Source: Amaurobius ferox
Lineage: Eukaryota; Arthropoda; Arachnida; Araneae; Amaurobiidae
Reading direction: 5' to 3'
DNA length: 64,000 nucleotides
Assembly (NCBI GenBank): GCA_951213105.1
Contig: OX578137.1
Coordinates: 59,600,736-59,664,735, forward strand
The position numbers were made by a program, and so were the translations under genes. The notes beneath the pieces are model-generated. The model was not told the DNA's origin, searched no databases, and saw only the letters and a list, made by a program, of their open reading frames with translations. This document shows, in pieces, positions 58,085-64,000 of this stretch (within the stretch, counting starts at the first letter, position 1; each line of letters starts with the position of its first letter).

Positions 58085-58925
58085 TACAGAAAGATGGACA
58101 TAATTTGGAAAATTTCGAATTATATTCAGGAATTTTTAAAACAAGTGGTTTCATTAAAATCTCAAACGCAAAACTATTTCCATAAAATAATACTTTCTAA
58201 TATAGAGTGAGAATATAAAATGGAGCAAAACATTTGTTTCCAATCAGTTCAGCCACTAAAATCGCTTTAAAAGTTTTCGATACGAAACTTCATTGTAAAT
58301 CTCAAGAAAATCGGTGAAGAGCAAAACATATTGTTGTAGCACACATTTCCGTATTAGTCTATCTCAATAACTCGGTGCTATATATCGTCTAACTTTCTAG
58401 CCCACCTATAATTTACACGAATCGGTCCCAACTATCATTTATACTGTGCAAATTTGACATTCTTACAGATGTTCAGTTTTCAAATCTGTTTTACGGTTTT
58501 GGTAATGTTCATGACCTTCAAAGCAAGAAATATTTCTAAATTTGGAGCATTTTCATGCTTTCTTTCAACTAAAAAATAGTTCTTTTTTTTTCTTTCGGGA
58601 AAAGAATATATTCTTCTGCACAATGACGTGTTTATTACGTTGGTTTCCTATTTTAGAAATACATCCATCTGGGGAAAAAATGTGAACATAAAATATAATG
58701 GTTCTTCAGGTTCTCGAAGAATATACTTTTATTTGATGCATTCTTTCACGTACTACAAGTATTCCACAAATTCTTTTCACTCGGTTTAATGAAATTGCAA
58801 GTATTTGAACGGCAACTTGCACAATATTGTTTTAAATACTCGTTTATAAAACGAAGGCATATCTATAATAAGATTGAAAATACAGGATCAATAGGAATAT
58901 TCCTAAACACCCCAAAAACATTACA
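58085..58925 (+). repeat. Repeat R3, copy 1
   Basis: Colinear with 59275-60135: GGACATAATTTGGAAAA, AAGTTTTCGATACGAAACTT, TCAAGAAAATCGGTGA, AACTAAAAAATAGTTCTTTT, CAATGACGTGTTTATTAC, GAAATACATCCATCTGG and GTATTTGAACGGCAA. Both copies are preceded by an AC-rich microsatellite. No coding potential. Confidence 0.75.
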
Positions 58926-59274
58926 GCGAATAGCTATTTTACATGATCACGAAACAACCATCAAGTACAATAAAACAGCGATCAAATGTTCAACTAATTC
59001 ACAAAATTAGAGATACTATTCTCTAATTGACTAACTCTGTAAATTCTTAACCAATCTGCAATATTCGAGTAGTTTCGAAAAATGACCAAAAGTCTCCAAG
59101 TTGGCGATATTTCAATAAATTTATCGCCACATGACCCGAATGGCGATCCGACATTCAAGGAATGGTTGCCTATAAATGTATTTTCCTTCTATTGAATGGG
59201 TAACATTGTAGATATTCGTAAACAATACTTACACACGCACTCAGAAACCTACAGATACGCACGTTCACAAACAC
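58926..59274. other. Spacer with a short R2-type motif
   Basis: CCAAGTTGGCGATATTTC at about 59097 and TTTATCGCCACATG resemble the R2 internal minisatellite. The rest is not recognised. Confidence 0.4.
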
Positions 59275-60135
59275 ACGTGTGCACAAAAACGGACATAATT
59301 CGAAAAGTTTTGTGTTCGGGACTTTCTAATAGGTGTATTTTCATTAATATATCAAATTCAAAAAAAAGTTTAAGAAAACAATACGTTCTACTATGGAATA
59401 AGAATACAAAAATGCCGCAAAAGATGTGATTCCAATCACTCCTGTCATTGAACTCGCTTTAGAAGTTTTCGATACAAAACTTCATTTAAAATTTCAAGAA
59501 AATCGATAGAAAATAGAACACACCTTTGTAACACACAAATCCATACCTCTCCACTATCTCAATGTCTAGGTGTTATATATCTTCTAACTTTTCTTCATGT
59601 CTATCATTACACAAATCGTTCGCGCCTATGATTTGGGCATTTTTGCAGATGTTCAGATTTTACATCTTTGTTTCAGTTCTAAGTAATATTATATTTATGT
59701 CCTTCGTATATTTATGTCCTTCAGAGGGAGAAATATTTCGGAATTCAGTGCATTTTTATGATTTCTTTTAACTAAAAAATAGTTCTTTTCTTTTCAGAAG
59801 AAGAATATGTTCTTCTTCCCCACAATGACGTCTTTTATTACATAAGTTTCCTATTTTGAAAATATATCCATCTAGAATAAAGAAAAATGTTTACTCAAAA
59901 TGTAATGATTTCTAAAGTTCTTGAAGAATATAATTTTTCTTTTGAAACGTTCTTTCATGTATAGACACTTATATCGCAAATTATTTTCACTCGGTGAAAT
60001 AAAACTGCAAGTATTTGAACGGCGATTTTCACAACATTTGTAAAGTATAAAGTTATAAAATGAAAACATTCGAACCTAAAATAGGACTGAAAATACATGG
60101 TTCCTAAGAAAATGTTTAAATACCCCAAAATCTTT
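59275..60135 (+). repeat. Repeat R3, copy 2
   Basis: Second colinear copy of the R3 unit about 1.2 kb after the first, moderately diverged, with a 17-bp local duplication near 59695-59720 (TTATGTCCTTC twice). Confidence 0.75.
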
Positions 60136-60149
60136 GAAAGGAAGGTCCA

Positions 60150-60475
60150 TGAGTGTAATGGTCATAACTCAAATGTATGTTCGTAATTCAATAAGTCAAT
60201 GGTTATAATTCAAATGAAATGCATAAATCAATAAGTCAATGGTTATAATTCAAATGTAATGTTCGTAATTCAATAAGTCAATAGTCATAATTCAAATGTA
60301 ATGTTCGTAATTCAATAAGTCAATGGTCATAATTCAAATGTAATATTTGTAAATCAATAAGTCAATGCTCATAATTCAAATGTAATGTTTGTAATTTAAT
60401 AAGTCAATGGTCATAATTCAAATGTAATGTTCGTAATTTAATAATTCAAATGTTCATAATTCAAATCTGAATGCG
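60150..60475 (+). repeat. 42-bp minisatellite, about seven units
   Basis: The unit carries GGTCATAATTCAAATGTAAT, GTTCGTAATTCAATAAGTCA and AT. Units differ by a few substitutions. Confidence 0.88.
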
Positions 60476-61902
60476 TTCTCGAGTTAGACAAAATTTTGAG
60501 ATCATCTGCGGGGTGCATTTGTTAAAAAATTTCCAAATATATTCGATAATAATAGAAATCATAAATATTTGACACACACTCATAGACCGTCAAAAGTCCT
60601 ATCTGGTATCTAGGGTATCACATCAATGTATTATTGTGAAAACTCAACTTGAGATCTGTGAGACCTATTAGACAATTTTTCTATCAGCACTATATCCAAA
60701 ACAAGCCTTGAATTTCGAATTCCGCTTGAAAGATTCATCTTCGCGTGACAGGATCCAATCACGATCACCTAACTTTTCTTAAGTTACATCGTTTAAAGTA
60801 AACAGTTTGCTTTGTCTACTGCATAAAGCATGTCAAGCAAAGTGTTACCAGTCACAATCACTGTCACCATACTTTACTCTAGATCAGCCAAGGAAAGTAA
60901 AAGCTTTTAAAATGTCAGAATAATTCTGAGAAACAAGCTCCAGCCTGTCACGTTTATTGTTACAATACCTATCCTCAATTTTATGACGCTTCAAGTGTTC
61001 TTTGTATCCACGGGAAGCATAAATTGCAAAACCTTTACCTTACTATTTAAAAGTTTTACCGCAATAATTCTTAAATTTCTGATTTATTTTTTAAGCCTTT
61101 ATGAACATTTAAATAATTTGGACAATTGTCCCATACTTTTACTTCTAATTGAAATTAAAAAAATTTATATACTTGTTAGTTATTTATTATACAGAGACTG
61201 ACTTTTCTTGTAAATAACCAAATATAAGAAGTATATTCTGGAAATGCATTTCTTCCTAATTACTAAAAATCGTTTTACCTTTACAATGTTGGTTGGATTT
61301 CTTGTAAAGGGTTAATGCTATGACATTTCTGTTGAAGATATATCAAAAATAATAAATCAGATATAAAAATGCAAATAAGACGTATATACAAAAGTACAGT
61401 CTCTTGTTACCCGTAAACTCTGTACATAACCTTACGTCACTTTGCAGAAAAAAGTTCTCATATTTCAAATATATTTTTCATAGTCGATAAGCGAAACGAT
61501 GTAAAAGAAGAATATGCAACTTTTCTTAGCCATTTTCTCGCAGACGATATAGCAAAAGGACTTAAGGGAGTTACTTTTTGTAGGCGAATTTTGTCACAGT
61601 TGATATGGCAAAACTCTGTTAAAAGAAAATTTGCATAAATTATATAAAAAATTGTAATTAAAAGCAAAGGCACACAAAGATATTAGTATTTAAACCTGTT
61701 TTACGACTAAATATAAAAAAATGTATTGGTATAATTTTCAATAGCATTGGTTAATTCGAAAAAAACTAACATTATTTTCTCTCTTTCTCAAAATACGATG
61801 ATTTATCATCATAAGGCCGATGAATTTCCCTATAGATTTATATTCAATTTTCTTCTTACATTGCATGGACAGACACAGATACACAGACAGGCAGACCTCC
61901 AA
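60476..61902. other. AT-rich intergenic DNA
   Basis: No gene or named repeat seen. Confidence 0.4.
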
Positions 61903-61911
61903 ATATACAGA

Positions 61912-62084
61912 CCGACATACTCTCCATCCCCTACCACCATCCAAGAGGTTGGAGGTAGGAGAGTACAGTCCCTGTGAATATCGCCCCCACTGGGTTCCGG
62001 ACTAAATTGGGTAGCACTCCCCGGCCATCCAAACAGATGCCTTACACCTTCGGGTAGGTAGGACGGTCTGGGTTGAAGAAGAAG
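61912..62084 (+). mobile_element. SINE S1 copy i, 5'-truncated with 5' inversion, (GAA)n tail
   Basis: 61943-62084 is the 3' part of the S1 body in plus orientation ending GGTTGAAGAAGAAG. Directly before it, 61920-61942 (CTCCATCCCCTACCACCATC) is the same body region in reverse orientation. The whole is bounded by ATATACAGA at 61903-61911 and 62085-62093. This is the pattern of a 5' inversion produced during retroposition. Confidence 0.75.
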
Positions 62085-62149
62085 ATATACAGATACGTAG
62101 ATACATCAACAGATACACACAGGCATGCAGACACTCAAGCATACAGACA

Positions 62150-62285
62150 TCACTCTAAACGTAGTTTATTCATGCTCTAGATTGCTTAAAACGTGCAAAT
62201 CCGTCAAAAACTCGAATTCTCAATTTTGACCCTATTTCTATACTTTTTTTATACATGGCCATGTATTGCTGGGAAAGTTACATTT
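62150..62285 (-). repeat. R2 family fragment, 5' end only
   Basis: GTCAAAAACTCGAATTCTCA and TTTTATACATGGCC, then GGGAAAGTTAC, mark a reversed R2 5' end. Confidence 0.5.
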
Positions 62286-63048
62286 ATTAAAGCGTTGAGT
62301 ATATTTTTTATATTAAAGTGTTTTAAAAACAGTTACTTTTGAAAAATTTAGATGGTTCCTTCTCAAGATAAGGCTATCAAAATTCTCTAATTTAGATGCA
62401 GTAAAAGCACTTATGTTTGTCAACGTAAAACAGAATTATTACTTATGAAACAATTTTCAAATAAAAGTATACTGCAACTCACCTTAAAACAGTTCTCAGT
62501 AAATTCATTAAATGATATTAAAGAAACACCTAAGAAATGTGAATTTAAAACAGAAACTTTACAATTCTTTCTAAAACAGTTAATTAGTTCACTTAGCAAC
62601 TTTGCAGAAACTTTGCAATACATTTTGCAATCAGTTCCTTGCTTTTAGCAATTTTAGCTATTGACAAAACTAATAACTTCCCCATTAAGCATGGTTAGCA
62701 CAGCATTAAGAGTAAATTCTTGAAAGATGAAATAATTTTCCAATTCTATGCAGTCAATTTAGTGCACTACTTTGCCTAAATTACGCTTCGTAATAAATTT
62801 TAAGAAATTTTAAATATTTTGCGTGCAAGCTCAATTAAATATATTTCGAAATGGTCTCGTAGAGTTCATTCACTTTTGAGAAAATCTATACAAAATTAAG
62901 GTCTGTCAGTGTTTCTCTGAGCATTCCGGTATGGCTAAAATAAATATTCTTACCTATATTTATTCTCGCCTAGAACGTTATCTATATTTATTCTTGCCTT
63001 AAATATCCTTACCTAGAACGAATTACCTAGAACGTGTTACCCTTCACT
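62286..63048. other. AT-rich spacer
   Basis: A few short repeats (ACCTAGAACG three times at 62971-63032 with changes). No gene. Confidence 0.4.
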
Positions 63049-63052
63049 TTAA

Positions 63053-63930
63053 GGGGACGGTGGACGTTGAATTTTTTTTTACTTATTTATTGACTTAGAA
63101 ACGTGGAATATTTATACAAATTTTCCTCTTAACATTTCTATACAATACCATTAATTTTTTTTTCAATTTTGTTATAATTTTGTATTTTTTTTTAATTTAA
63201 TTTTTTTAACGAAAATTTGAAAATGCTCTTTGCGTGCTTTTTGTTCACATTTTTGATTAATTTTACATTATGATCACTCAAAAACACATTATGAACACAT
63301 TTGGGTATTTATTTTTAAATCCCTTAGAAAGTTAATTCTTTAAAAATATTTTCTGAATTAAAACTTAATTTTCATCATTTAATTAGGTTCTTATTCACTT
63401 TTAATTACCTTAATAAAGTCCAATTATAAAATGAATACCCAGTTTCACTAAAAAGTATGAGATGTGTCTTCTTGCCAAATTTCATGCATCTCAAACAAAA
63501 ATTAAGACGCATGGAGCATTTTAAAAATGTAAAACCTTTGAAAATTCCGTTTCGAAAAAAATGCATTCAACCTTTTGCTTACGGGTGGGACAGCGTCCAT
63601 CCCAAACGAAGAACCTCCCAAAAAGACAGGTATTTGACATACCCTATCCCAAACAGTTCGATCCCCCTTTGCAGACATTGACGTCCATGGAAATCGCTGA
63701 CAGAAACATTGCACCTGCAGGTGCAATGTTTTTGTTAGCGATTTCCATGGACGTCAATGCCTGCAAAGTGTTTGGGATAGGGTATGTCAAATACCTGTCT
63801 TTTTGGGAGGTTCTTCGTTTGGGATGGACGCTGTCCCTCCCGTAAGCAAATGTTAAATGTGTAAAATAATGTTCTATATATTAAAACTGTTTTTAGTCGA
63901 TTTTTGCTCATTTCAACGTCCACCGTCCCC
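63053..63930. mobile_element. TTAA-flanked fold-back DNA element
   Basis: Perfect 19-bp inverted ends GGGGACGGTGGACGTTGAA and TTCAACGTCCACCGTCCCC are flanked by TTAA at 63049-63052 and 63931-63934. A TTAA target is typical of piggyBac-type (and Kolobok-type) transposons. There is no transposase, so it is non-autonomous. Its right third is a large palindrome. Confidence 0.88.
63574..63850. repeat. Near-perfect palindrome, arms about 133-144 bp
   Basis: The centre is GCACCTGCAGGTGC at 63711-63724. The arms carry CATCCCAAACGAAGAACCTC, CCAAAAAGACAGGTATTTGA, CATACCCTATCCCAAAC and GACGTCCATGGAAATCGCT and their complements. The left arm has an 11-bp extra piece near 63660. A transcript would fold into a hairpin with almost no loop. 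Confidence 0.93.
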
Positions 63931-64000
63931 TTAAGGGGCTTGAAAAAATCTCTAGATTGATACCATATTTGACAATGCACTTCCGGGGGGTGTAACTAAC

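Overview
This is eukaryotic, AT-rich, gene-poor DNA. No single-copy host gene, spliced gene, functional tRNA or rRNA gene, CRISPR array or prokaryotic operon is visible. The content is layered, mostly decayed transposable elements and satellites: two non-LTR retrotransposons, Tc1/mariner elements, fold-back MITEs, a Penelope-like remnant, several SINE families, long microsatellites and tandem arrays. The transposon types and the Tc1 protein style suggest an arthropod, most likely a spider; this is inference from family resemblance, not proof.

Layout. 1-4805: the 3' part of an I-superfamily LINE on the + strand (ORF1 with zinc knuckles; ORF2 with endonuclease, reverse transcriptase, RNase H and a zinc finger), spoiled by one in-frame TGA. 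5-20 kb: AT-rich DNA with SINEs, a dispersed 1.3 kb non-autonomous element (copies at 10.8-12.1, 16.5-17.8 and 42.2-43.5 kb, called element H here), a 23-bp minisatellite, a 93-bp satellite and a degenerate 295-bp array. 20-32 kb: many copies of a roughly 1 kb family (called R2 here; a label, not the rDNA-inserted R2 LINE), a PIF-like MITE and SINEs. 34-38 kb: two Tc1 elements lying end to end, one interrupted by a MITE, followed by a fold-back mariner-type MITE. 38.3-39.4 kb: a 70-bp satellite with dimeric higher-order structure. 39.6-41.1 kb: a 5'-truncated Jockey-like LINE on the - strand. 41.8-43.8 kb: a 250-bp tandem repeat split by element H. 44.1-47.0 kb: a large head-to-head inverted dimer of R2. 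49.2-50.3 kb: CT-rich simple sequence. 50.4-51.5 kb: a Penelope-like fragment with hammerhead-like motifs. 51.6-64 kb: further satellites, R2 copies, SINEs and a TTAA-flanked fold-back element with a near-perfect 270-bp palindrome.

The most interesting system is a SINE family (S1) whose copies share one body but have two kinds of head and tail. One type has an ordinary tRNA-derived head and a (GAA)n-like tail. The other has a nearly full-length 5S rRNA head placed in front of a tRNA head that has lost its B box, with an (AAC)n tail. This looks like a switch of RNA polymerase III promoter type coupled to a change of tail. Target-site duplications and paralogous empty sites within the window give internal evidence for several insertions.
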